This document shows, in pieces, positions 1 through 5,937 of a stretch of 15,421 bases of DNA. The DNA is taken from the NCBI GenBank assembly GCA_009699025.1, contig WLOZ01000012.1:1-15421 (forward strand), written 5' to 3'. Source of the DNA: Actinomycetota bacterium (lineage in GTDB: Bacteria > Actinomycetota > Actinomycetes > S36-B12 > CAIYMF01). Made by a program: the position numbers and the translations under genes. Numbering within the stretch: the stretch's first letter is position 1; the number at the start of each line of letters is the position of its first letter. The notes below the pieces were generated by a model, which was not told the DNA's origin, searched no databases, and was given only the letters and a program-made list of their open reading frames with translations.

Positions 1-51
1 GCGTCGGCGAGGGGGTCGGCGTCGGCGAGGGGGTCGGCGTCGGCGAGGGGG
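1..51. repeat. 18-bp tandem repeat encoding the PBP Pro/Ser/Thr tail
   Basis: Copies at 1-18 and 19-36 are identical and a third matches over 37-51. On the minus strand each unit reads PSPTPT. The array continues past the left edge, so its full copy number is unknown. Such tails are common after the transpeptidase domain of actinobacterial class A PBPs and probably form a flexible wall-spanning segment. Confidence 0.9.
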
Positions 52-1930
52 AAACGTTCACCGGATCGACGAAGTTGAGCACCTCGGAGCCCTGTAACTC
101 ACCGGCCATGGCCGCTGTCCAGATTCTCGCGGGGAATGAGCCTCCCGTCACCGTGTCGAGTCCGCCCGTTCCGGAGAGCGAGATCGGCTGTCCCTCGGGC
201 CCGTCCTTCACCATCATGACGGCGGTGGCCAACTGCGGGGTGTACCCCACGAACCAGGCCGAACGGTTGTCGTTGGTGGTGCCAGTCTTGCCGGCAGCGG
301 GTCGTCCGAGTGCCTGAGCTGCGGCCCCCGTGCCATCGGTCACCACCTTGCTCAGCGCATAGTTGACCGAGTCGGCCACCCCCGGTTCGAAGGCCACACG
401 GCTCCGCGTTTCCGCTTGATACAGCACCGAGCCGCCCGGTCCTTCAACCCGGGTGATCGTGGAGGGAGTCGCCTCCATGCCGCGCGCCGCGAAGGTCGCA
501 TAGGAGTGAGCGAGGTCGAGGGCGTGCGGGCTGGAGGTTCCGAGGACGAACGTGAGGTTGCGAGTGAGCCCTGCGGTGTCGACCGGAATGCCAGCTGCGA
601 TTGCGGCCTCGGCTACCGGGTCGACACCCACGGTGTTCTCCACGTCGACGTACACGGAGTTGACCGAGTTCTCGGTCGCGGTGAGCAGCGAGATGTCACC
701 CCAGCTCTTGTCGCCGTAGTTCACCACCGTGTAACCACCGATGTCGCGGGCGTTGTCGCCGTTCCATATCGAGTCGAGGGTGATACCCGATCTCAGCGCC
801 GCCGCGAGAGCGAATGGTTTGAAGGTCGATCCCGCCTGCCCGATTGCCTGGGTCGCGTTGTTCAGGGGACTCGTGCGGTAGTCGGCGCCGCCGTACAGAG
901 CCACCACCTCGCCAGTACCTGGCCGCACCGACACGAGCCCGATGCGCAGGCCCGCAGTGCCCTCGGTGGGCCCCTGATCCTGCACGGCCTGCACGGCGGC
1001 GGCCTGCATTGTCTGGTCGAAGGTCGACACAATGCGCAGCCCGCCGATGCCGAGCTGAGCTTCGGTGATGTCGTGTTGGGTCAGCTCCTGCCTCACTGCG
1101 TCAAGCAGGTAGCCCGTGGTGCCGGAGGGCTGTCCCGACGACGAGCGCTCATTCACCTGAGGAAAGCGCTGACGGGCACGCTGCGCTGGGGTGAGCCAGC
1201 CCACGGTCACCATCCCGTCGAGAACGTAGTTCCAGCGCGCACGCAGACGTTCGGGGGCACGGTCTGGTGACATCCCCTCGGGAGACTTCAGCAGGGCCGC
1301 GAGCATGGCACCCTGGGCGACGGTCAGCTTCGAGGCAGGCACGCCGAAGTAGGCGCGAGCCGCCGACTCAATTCCGTAGGCGCCACGCCCGAAGTACACG
1401 GTGTTGAGGTAGTCGCCCAGGATCTGATCCTTGCTCACGGTGGTCTCGAGCTTGACCGAGAGCACGAGTTCCTTGGCTTTGCGCAGCAGTGACCTCTCCT
1501 GCGACAGGAAGGCGTTCTTGGCGTACTGCTGGGTAATCGTGGAGGCCCCCTGGGTGGAGCCGCCACTCACGTTGTTCCACACCGCACGAGCCACACCGGT
1601 GGGAGAGAACCCACCATGGTTGTAGAACTCGCGGTCTTCGGCCGCGAGCACAGCCCGCTGCACGTGGAGGGGAACATCGCTGAGTGTGACGTCGACCCGA
1701 TTCACGTCGCCAAGCCGACCGAGTTCGGTGGTGCCGTCGTTCCAGAACACAATCGAGGTCTGAGCCCGGGCGATGTCGTTGGGCTCGGGAATCGGGGTGA
1801 GCACCACCGCCAGGGCGAAGGCTCCCACCGACACGACCGCCGTGGCGAACACCGCACCGATAACCAGTCGCCACGAGGGAATCCAGCGTCGCCAGCCCGT
1901 TCGTACTCGCCGTGGGAAGTTGATACGCAT
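1..1930 (-). CDS. ponA: Class A penicillin-binding protein (bifunctional peptidoglycan glycosyltransferase/transpeptidase), C-terminus off the left edge
   Basis: Polymerises lipid II into glycan strands and cross-links stem peptides on the outer face of the membrane. The frame is open from ATG 1930 to base 1 (643 codons). It has a basic cytoplasmic N-terminus and one membrane segment at residues 21-44. The GT51 domain shows AAEDREFYNHGG (96-107, catalytic Glu98), GASTITQQ (about 128-135) and YLNTVYFGRGAYGIE. The transpeptidase domain shows STFK (nucleophile Ser368), SVN (422-424) and KTGTTND (from Lys548). After it comes a tail of PSPTPT repeats that leaves the window; no PASTA domain is visible before the cut. 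The start is fixed by an in-frame TGA at 1942-1940, four codons upstream. Shine-Dalgarno is weak. Divergent from a DUF5318 gene, as I recall ponA1 (Rv0050) is from Rv0049. What is seen is the full motif set; the symbol rests on synteny. Confidence 0.96.
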   Translation of the reverse strand, partial: MRINFPRRVRTGWRRWIPSWRLVIGAVFATAVVSVGAFALAVVLTPIPEPNDIARAQTSIVFWNDGTTELGRLGDVNRVDVTLSDVPLHVQRAVLAAEDREFYNHGGFSPTGVARAVWNNVSGGSTQGASTITQQYAKNAFLSQERSLLRKAKELVLSVKLETTVSKDQILGDYLNTVYFGRGAYGIESAARAYFGVPASKLTVAQGAMLAALLKSPEGMSPDRAPERLRARWNYVLDGMVTVGWLTPAQRARQRFPQVNERSSSGQPSGTTGYLLDAVRQELTQHDITEAQLGIGGLRIVSTFDQTMQAAAVQAVQDQGPTEGTAGLRIGLVSVRPGTGEVVALYGGADYRTSPLNNATQAIGQAGSTFKPFALAAALRSGITLDSIWNGDNARDIGGYTVVNYGDKSWGDISLLTATENSVNSVYVDVENTVGVDPVAEAAIAAGIPVDTAGLTRNLTFVLGTSSPHALDLAHSYATFAARGMEATPSTITRVEGPGGSVLYQAETRSRVAFEPGVADSVNYALSKVVTDGTGAAAQALGRPAAGKTGTTNDNRSAWFVGYTPQLATAVMMVKDGPEGQPISLSGTGGLDTVTGGSFPARIWTAAMAGELQGSEVLNFVDPVNVSPSPTPTPSPTPTPSPT

Positions 1931-1975
1931 GTGAGCGGGTCACGCCTTCTGAGGAAGTAGAGGAGCCTGCAGGGT

Positions 1976-2002
1976 TAACGTCCCACCAGCCTCCTGCGTT
2001 CC
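1976..2002 (-). promoter_or_regulatory. Candidate ECF-sigma-type promoter for the PBP gene
   Basis: On the minus strand, GGAAC (2002-1998) is followed by 17 bases and then CGTTA (1980-1976). This fits the GGAAC-N16/17-CGT pattern of sigma-E/sigma-M-type ECF promoters. A transcript starting around 1970 would carry a leader of about 40 bases before ATG 1930. I saw no other GGAAC with a correctly spaced CGT in the intergenic regions. Motif match only. Confidence 0.45.
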
Positions 2003-2045
2003 CCCGTCGCACACGCGACCGACTCGCCAACCGCGGCTCATCACG

Positions 2046-2051
2046 TAGGGT
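2046..2051 (+). promoter_or_regulatory. -10 element TAGGGT for a leaderless DUF5318 mRNA
   Basis: TAGGGT ends six bases before ATG 2058, so transcription should begin at or next to the start codon. There is no good -35 and no convincing Shine-Dalgarno. TANNNT at this distance is the known signature of leaderless actinobacterial genes, and the pattern recurs at four other genes here. Confidence 0.5.
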
Positions 2052-2057
2052 CGGGGA

Positions 2058-2567
2058 ATGGCTGGGAACCGCTCCTCGATTCGCGGAACGCGGGTGGGCG
2101 GACGCTCTGAGGCTACCCCCGACGAGCGACCGCAGGATGCGCCTCGCCAGGTGGTAACCGACCCCACCCGCCCCCGCGACGTCATCGACTACGCCCTGCA
2201 GCGGCGGGCTGCGCTCGAGGATCTGTTCAGTGGCGGAGGCTTACGCAGCGACGCGTGCGACGCCGACCCCTACCTGCTGCGGGCGGCCAAGTGGCACGGT
2301 GAGCCCAGCGAACGGCGCTGTCCGGTGTGCCGCCGCGGCGACCTCACCCATGTGACCTACACATTCGGGGCCCAACTCGGCCCCTACAGCGGACGAGTGC
2401 GCGCCACCGGAGAGCTACCGCGGCTGGCTACCGAGTTCGGTGAATTCCGGGTGTATGTGGTGGAGGTGTGCCACCAGTGCACCTGGAACCACCTCGTGAC
2501 CTCCTACATTCTCGGAGATGGCATTCCCCGCCATGCGCCGCGCCGGCCGCGCGACCTGCTCGACTAG
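2058..2567 (+). CDS. DUF5318 family protein with two CxxC pairs (Rv0049-like)
   Basis: Cytosolic protein of 169 residues; function unknown. The first 40 residues are polar and probably disordered. The conserved core starts at VIDYALQRRAAL (42-53) and includes CDADPYLLRAAKWHGEPS (67-84), CPVC (88-91) and CHQC (138-141) followed by TWNHLVTSYILG. The two CxxC pairs suggest a zinc-ribbon-like site. There are no membrane segments and no signal peptide. The core closely resembles what I recall of M. tuberculosis Rv0049, which also lies beside ponA1 and divergent from the padR-ino1 side. ATG 2058 is favoured because a -10 element sits just in front of it; a GTG at 2151 would still keep the whole core. 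The neighbourhood hints at an envelope-related role but does not show one. Confidence 0.9.
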   Translation: MAGNRSSIRGTRVGGRSEATPDERPQDAPRQVVTDPTRPRDVIDYALQRRAALEDLFSGGGLRSDACDADPYLLRAAKWHGEPSERRCPVCRRGDLTHVTYTFGAQLGPYSGRVRATGELPRLATEFGEFRVYVVEVCHQCTWNHLVTSYILGDGIPRHAPRRPRDLLD

Positions 2568-2626
2568 TTCTGCCTCCCCTCCCACGGGTGCGTCGTTGAT
2601 GTCGCACGAAATGTGTCGGCATGAGG

Positions 2627-2656
2627 TATCGTTGAGATGTATCGAGCCGATATAAC
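2627..2656 (+). promoter_or_regulatory. Putative padR-ino1 promoter with overlapping operator dyad
   Basis: TATAAC (2651-2656) is a good -10. TATCG occurs at 2627-2631 and again at 2640-2644, where it forms a perfect inverted repeat with CGATA (2648-2652) across a 3-base spacer. The outer T and A one step further out also match. The right arm runs into the -10, so a bound protein would block RNA polymerase. PadR autoregulation is an obvious candidate. No -35 fits well at normal spacing. Confidence 0.4.
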
Positions 2657-2720
2657 GCCGCACTACATCCCGCAGCGCTTCGTCTCGTTCACCTCTCTCA
2701 CTTTCTCGCCTGTCCCCACC

Positions 2721-2726
2721 AAGGAG
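2721..2726 (+). promoter_or_regulatory. Shine-Dalgarno AAGGAG that fixes the GTG start of padR
   Basis: AAGGAG sits four bases before GTG 2731. It supports that start over the in-frame ATG at residue 25, which lies inside the conserved helix-turn-helix. Confidence 0.7.
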
Positions 2727-2730
2727 TGCA

Positions 2731-3399
2731 GTGGCCGCCCGTGCAGGATCGAGGTCGACCCTCTTGGAGTTTGCCGTCCTCGGCCTACTCCAGGAGTCGC
2801 CCATGCACGGCTACGAGTTGCGTAAGCGACTCAGCGGCGCCCTCGGGGCCTTTCACTCCCTCTCGTACGGCTCGCTCTACCCCTGCCTGAAGTCGCTCGA
2901 GGCCCGCGGCGAAATCGCCGCGCTCGGGGCGGCCGACTCCGTCGCACCCGCCCTCGCCGGCAAGCGAGCACGCATCGTGTACGAACTCACCGCCGAGGGC
3001 AAGGAGCGCTTCGCGACGATGCTGGCCGATTCGGGCCCCGACACCTGGGACGACGAGGCCTTCGGCATCCGCTTTGCCTTCTTCGGCCGCGCCGACGCCG
3101 ACGTGCGTCGCCACATTCTGGAAGGGCGGCGCAGCCGACTCGAAGAGCGCATCGCGACGCTGCGCGGGTCATTGGTCCGCACCCGCGAGCGACTCGATAC
3201 CTACACCCTCGAACTTCAGCGGCACGGACTTGAGTCGGTCGAGCGCGAGGTGCGTTGGATCGACGATCTGCTGGCCGGCGAGAACGGCTCGCCCGGCGGC
3301 TCAGAAATGTCTCGGACTGGTTCCGGGAGCGGTCGCAGCACAACGCGCGCGATCGATAGCACAGGTGCTGAGGCAACCCGCCGCAGCTCCGACAGGTGA
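2731..3399 (+). CDS. PadR family transcriptional regulator (Rv0047c-like)
   Basis: DNA-binding regulator of 222 residues. The N-terminal PadR winged helix-turn-helix spans about residues 10-100, with LLEFAVLGLLQESPMHGYEL (11-30), YGSLYPCLKSLEARG (46-60) and the beta-wing RIVYELTAEGKERF (81-94). The C-terminal part (about 105-182) has the long helices typical of the PadR/Vir dimerisation domain, including FAFFGRADADVRRHILEGR (115-133). The last 35 residues or so are Ser/Gly/Thr/Arg-rich and probably disordered; I do not recall them in the shorter mycobacterial homologue. Fifteen bases separate it from ino1, and the ino1 Shine-Dalgarno overlaps its stop, so the two form an operon. Inference: it controls its own operon, and so inositol phosphate synthesis, through the dyad at 2640-2652. 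The effector is unknown. Confidence 0.92.
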   Translation: MAARAGSRSTLLEFAVLGLLQESPMHGYELRKRLSGALGAFHSLSYGSLYPCLKSLEARGEIAALGAADSVAPALAGKRARIVYELTAEGKERFATMLADSGPDTWDDEAFGIRFAFFGRADADVRRHILEGRRSRLEERIATLRGSLVRTRERLDTYTLELQRHGLESVEREVRWIDDLLAGENGSPGGSEMSRTGSGSGRSTTRAIDSTGAEATRRSSDR

Positions 3400-3405
3400 G
3401 GAAGG
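3398..3405 (+). promoter_or_regulatory. Strong Shine-Dalgarno of ino1 overlapping the padR stop
   Basis: GAGGAAGG lies nine bases before ATG 3415 and overlaps the padR TGA (3397-3399), which ties translation of the two genes closely together. Confidence 0.75.
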
Positions 3406-3414
3406 TTCAACACA

Positions 3415-4494
3415 ATGGGAAGTCTCAAGGTCGCGATCGTCGGGGTTGGTAACTGCGCCTCGTCCCTCGTGCAAGGTGTGGAGTACTACCGCAATGCCGA
3501 CCCCAACGGCAACGTGCCGGGCCTCATGCACGTCACGTTCGGGCCGTACCACATCAGCGACATTGAGTTTGTCGCCGCATTCGACGTCGACGCCAAGAAG
3601 GTGGGCCAGGACATCTCCGAGGCCATCGTCGCCAGCGAGAACAACACCATCAAGATCTGCGACGTGCCGCCCACCGGCATCATCGTGTCGCGCGGCCACA
3701 CGCTCGACGGCCTCGGTAAGTATTACCGCGAGATGATCGTCGAGAGCGACGACGAGCCCGTCGACGTCGTAGCGATGCTCAGGGAGACCGGCGCCGATGT
3801 GCTCGTGTGCTACCTCCCCGTGGGCTCAGAGCAGGCCGCGAAGTTCTACGCCCAGTGCGCGATCGACGCCAACGTGGCCTTCGTCAACGCGCTTCCCGTG
3901 TTTATCGCCGGCACCAAGGAGTGGGCCGACAAGTTCACCGCGGCCGGCGTTCCGATCATCGGCGACGACATCAAGTCGCAGATCGGTGCCACCATCACGC
4001 ACCGCGTTCTCGCGAAGCTGTTCGAAGACCGTGGAGTCACGGTCGACCGCACCTACCAGCTCAACGTCGGCGGCAATATGGACTTCATGAACATGCTCGA
4101 GCGTGAGCGCCTCGAGTCGAAGAAGATTTCCAAGACCCAGTCGGTCACCTCACAGCTGCGCGACGAGATCTCGCCTCGTAACGTTCACATCGGCCCCAGC
4201 GACTACGTCGCCTGGCTCGACGACCGCAAGTGGGCCTTCGTGCGCCTTGAGGGCCGCAACTTCGGCGACGTTCCCCTGAGCCTCGAATACAAGCTTGAGG
4301 TGTGGGACTCCCCGAACTCGGCTGGCATCATCATCGACGCCATCCGCGCCGCGAAGATCGCCAAGGATCGCGGAATCGGCGGCCCGATCCTGTCGGCCTC
4401 CAGCTACTTCATGAAGTCGCCGCCGGTGCAGTACAGCGACGACGAGGCCAAGCAGGCGGTCGAGGACTTCATCGCCGGAACCATCGAGAGCTAG
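3415..4494 (+). CDS. ino1: Inositol-3-phosphate synthase (myo-inositol-1-phosphate synthase)
   Basis: NAD-dependent cytosolic enzyme that isomerises D-glucose 6-phosphate to 1D-myo-inositol 3-phosphate, the first step towards phosphatidylinositol, its mannosides and, in many actinobacteria, mycothiol. It has 359 residues, the usual length of the short actinobacterial form. The Rossmann NAD site is [20 protein letters not shown] (6-25). Other hallmarks are [11 protein letters not shown] (183-193), the NVGGNMDF core motif (217-224), [15 protein letters not shown] (290-304) with the dimer and active-site residues, and SSYFMKSPP (329-337). No key block is missing. It is the second gene of the padR-ino1 unit and is followed by a strong hairpin. 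As I recall, padR and ino1 are also neighbours in mycobacteria (Rv0047c, Rv0046c). Confidence 0.98.
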   Translation: MGSLKVAIVGVGNCASSLVQGVEYYRNADPNGNVPGLMHVTFGPYHISDIEFVAAFDVDAKKVGQDISEAIVASENNTIKICDVPPTGIIVSRGHTLDGLGKYYREMIVESDDEPVDVVAMLRETGADVLVCYLPVGSEQAAKFYAQCAIDANVAFVNALPVFIAGTKEWADKFTAAGVPIIGDDIKSQIGATITHRVLAKLFEDRGVTVDRTYQLNVGGNMDFMNMLERERLESKKISKTQSVTSQLRDEISPRNVHIGPSDYVAWLDDRKWAFVRLEGRNFGDVPLSLEYKLEVWDSPNSAGIIIDAIRAAKIAKDRGIGGPILSASSYFMKSPPVQYSDDEAKQAVEDFIAGTIES

Positions 4495-4508
4495 ACCAGC
4501 CACGTCCC

Positions 4509-4548
4509 GCGGGGACCGACTTCTCCCTCACCGGAGGTCGGTCCCCGC
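4509..4548 (+). terminator. Strong hairpin after ino1, probable terminator
   Basis: A perfect 12-base inverted repeat (4509-4520 with 4537-4548) begins 15 bases after the ino1 stop. CTCC and GGAG inside the loop can add four more pairs. No T-run follows, as is common for intrinsic terminators in G+C-rich actinobacteria. It separates ino1 from the MFS gene, which has its own -10. Confidence 0.75.
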
Positions 4549-4578
4549 TGGCGTGTCCAGTCACGGGACTTCGCGGTC

Positions 4579-4584
4579 TACGGT
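4579..4584 (+). promoter_or_regulatory. -10 element TACGGT for a leaderless MFS mRNA
   Basis: TACGGT ends six bases before GTG 4591. No clear Shine-Dalgarno or -35 is visible. It lies just after the ino1 terminator and fits the leaderless pattern seen at the other unit-heading genes. Confidence 0.45.
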
Positions 4585-4590
4585 GGGCCT

Positions 4591-5886
4591 GTGGCCGTTG
4601 AGGATCTGCAGCGCGTGTTGGGGTCGAGCTCCTTTCGACGCCTCTTCGGCGTACGGCTCACCGGCCAGTTCTCCGACGGGCTAGTGCAGGCAGCGCTCAC
4701 AACCTTTGTGCTGTTCTCCCCCGAGCGCGAGGCATCTGCTCCGCGCATCGCGATCGCGTTTGTCATCCTGCTGCTGCCCTACAGCCTGATCGGACCCTTC
4801 GTCGGCGTCTTCCTCGACCGGTGGCGCCGCCGCGAGGTGCTGGTCACGGCGAACCTGTTTCGGGTCGCTTCAGTGGCTCTCCTCGGTCTCCTCCTGCTCG
4901 CTGGCCACGACGGGGTCGACCTTGCCATTGCAGTGCTGGTCACGCTCGGCATTGGACGCTTCGTGCTGTCAGCACTCGCAGCGTCTCTGCCGCACACGGT
5001 CGACGCCGACACGCTCGTTACCGCCAACGCGCTGTCGCCGACGGCGGGCACGGTCGCCTCGATCATGGGCGGCCTCGTGGGCGTAGGCATCAGAGCGCTT
5101 GGTGGTGGCGGCGACCGAGGCAGCATGATCGTGCTCGGCTGTGCCGCAGCCATGTACCTGGTCTCCTCGATGATCGCTCGTACGATCGCGATTGACCTGC
5201 TCGGACCCCACGGAGACATCGTGGGCGAGGGCATTCGCGATGTTCTACGCGGCCTGCGCGAGGGCTTCAGTCACCTGCGCCAGCACCGCGCCGCCGCGAA
5301 CGCGATCATCGTCGTGTCGTTCCATCGAGTGGCCTTCGGGGCGGCCACAGTGCTCGCCATTCTCCTGCTGCGCAACACGCTCAACCCGCCCAGCGACCCC
5401 GCTGCGGCCCTCGCCGGGCTCACCTTAGTCTTGATCGCCGCAGGACTCGGCGCCTTCATCGGCGCGGTGCTTACGCCGAAAATGAGTCGTCATCTGGGGT
5501 CGGTCCCCTGGAGCGCCCTGGTGCTGCTAGCCGGGGCCGTTCTGGCGCTCGTGGGTTTCCTGGGCACCACTCTGGGTTGGCCCCTGACGACCGGCATGGC
5601 TGGTCTGCTGCTCGCTAGCCTAGGCATCGGGTTTGCAGGACAGGCAGTGAAGGTCACCAGTGACACAGTCGTGCAGCGAGCAGTGAGTGACGATCACCGC
5701 GGCCGCGTGTTCTCTCTCTACGACGTCTCCGTCAACGTGGGCATGGTGGTGGGGGTTCTGTGGATCGCCTTCGCGGCCCCGGTCAGCGGCCTCTCACCCA
5801 GCATCGACGTGTTGATCGCACTGGTCCTCACGCTCGCGGCTGGGTGGTACGTCATCGTGTCGCGTCGCCTTGGCCCTATCGCCTGA
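4591..5886 (+). CDS. MFS transporter of unknown substrate
   Basis: Polytopic inner-membrane transporter of 431 residues, a usual MFS length, with about 10-12 hydrophobic segments. The N-terminus SSFRRLFGVRLTGQFSDGLV (13-32) leads into TM1. The loop after TM2 holds a recognisable motif A, GVFLDRWRRREVL (72-84), the signature of major facilitator transporters. A second partial copy is seen in the C-terminal half around DHRGRVFSLYD. The overall look is of the MFS_1/MFS_3 exporter-like type (EntS-like), but nothing in the sequence fixes a substrate. Start GTG 4591 is supported by the -10 just upstream and by the conserved N-terminus. It sits between ino1 and a membrane protein of unknown function and is cut off from ino1 by a terminator, so co-function with inositol metabolism is only a guess. 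Confidence 0.9.
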   Translation: MAVEDLQRVLGSSSFRRLFGVRLTGQFSDGLVQAALTTFVLFSPEREASAPRIAIAFVILLLPYSLIGPFVGVFLDRWRRREVLVTANLFRVASVALLGLLLLAGHDGVDLAIAVLVTLGIGRFVLSALAASLPHTVDADTLVTANALSPTAGTVASIMGGLVGVGIRALGGGGDRGSMIVLGCAAAMYLVSSMIARTIAIDLLGPHGDIVGEGIRDVLRGLREGFSHLRQHRAAANAIIVVSFHRVAFGAATVLAILLLRNTLNPPSDPAAALAGLTLVLIAAGLGAFIGAVLTPKMSRHLGSVPWSALVLLAGAVLALVGFLGTTLGWPLTTGMAGLLLASLGIGFAGQAVKVTSDTVVQRAVSDDHRGRVFSLYDVSVNVGMVVGVLWIAFAAPVSGLSPSIDVLIALVLTLAAGWYVIVSRRLGPIA

Positions 5887-5898
5887 CCCCGGGGGGCA

Positions 5899-5904
5899 TA
5901 GATT
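5899..5904 (+). promoter_or_regulatory. Possible -10 TAGATT for the 5938 gene, with leader and Shine-Dalgarno
   Basis: TAGATT lies in the 51-base gap after the MFS stop and would give a leader of roughly 25-28 bases. GGAGG (5929-5933) precedes ATG 5938 by four bases. Unlike the leaderless genes here, this one has a conventional ribosome binding site. Read-through from the MFS gene is equally possible. Confidence 0.35.
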
Positions 5905-5937
5905 GATCTTTCACACGTCTGGACCCTCGGAGGAATA

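Noticed and set aside
416..1270. Long plus-strand open frame of 284 codons opposite the PBP gene
   Set aside because: It lies wholly antisense to the transpeptidase domain, whose SxxK, SxN and KTG motifs are all intact. The product is Arg/Gly/His-rich with no recognisable domain, typical of a G+C-rich shadow frame.
1368..2030. Minus-strand open frame of 220 codons starting upstream of the PBP
   Set aside because: It is in a different frame from the PBP and runs through the GT51 motifs. The true PBP frame has an in-frame TGA at 1942-1940 and starts at 1930.
2632..2656. TTGAGA (2632) plus TATAAC (2651) as a -35/-10 pair for padR
   Set aside because: The spacer is 13 bases, too short for a sigma-70-type promoter. 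I kept only the -10 and the dyad.
3074..3736. Plus-strand frame of 220 codons bridging padR and ino1
   Set aside because: It overlaps both well-supported genes in another frame and translates to Ser/Arg/Pro-rich sequence without a domain.
4476..4511. GGAAC near the end of ino1 with a downstream CGTC as a second ECF promoter
   Set aside because: The spacer is about 21 bases and the -35 box is inside the ino1 coding region, so it does not fit the ECF pattern.
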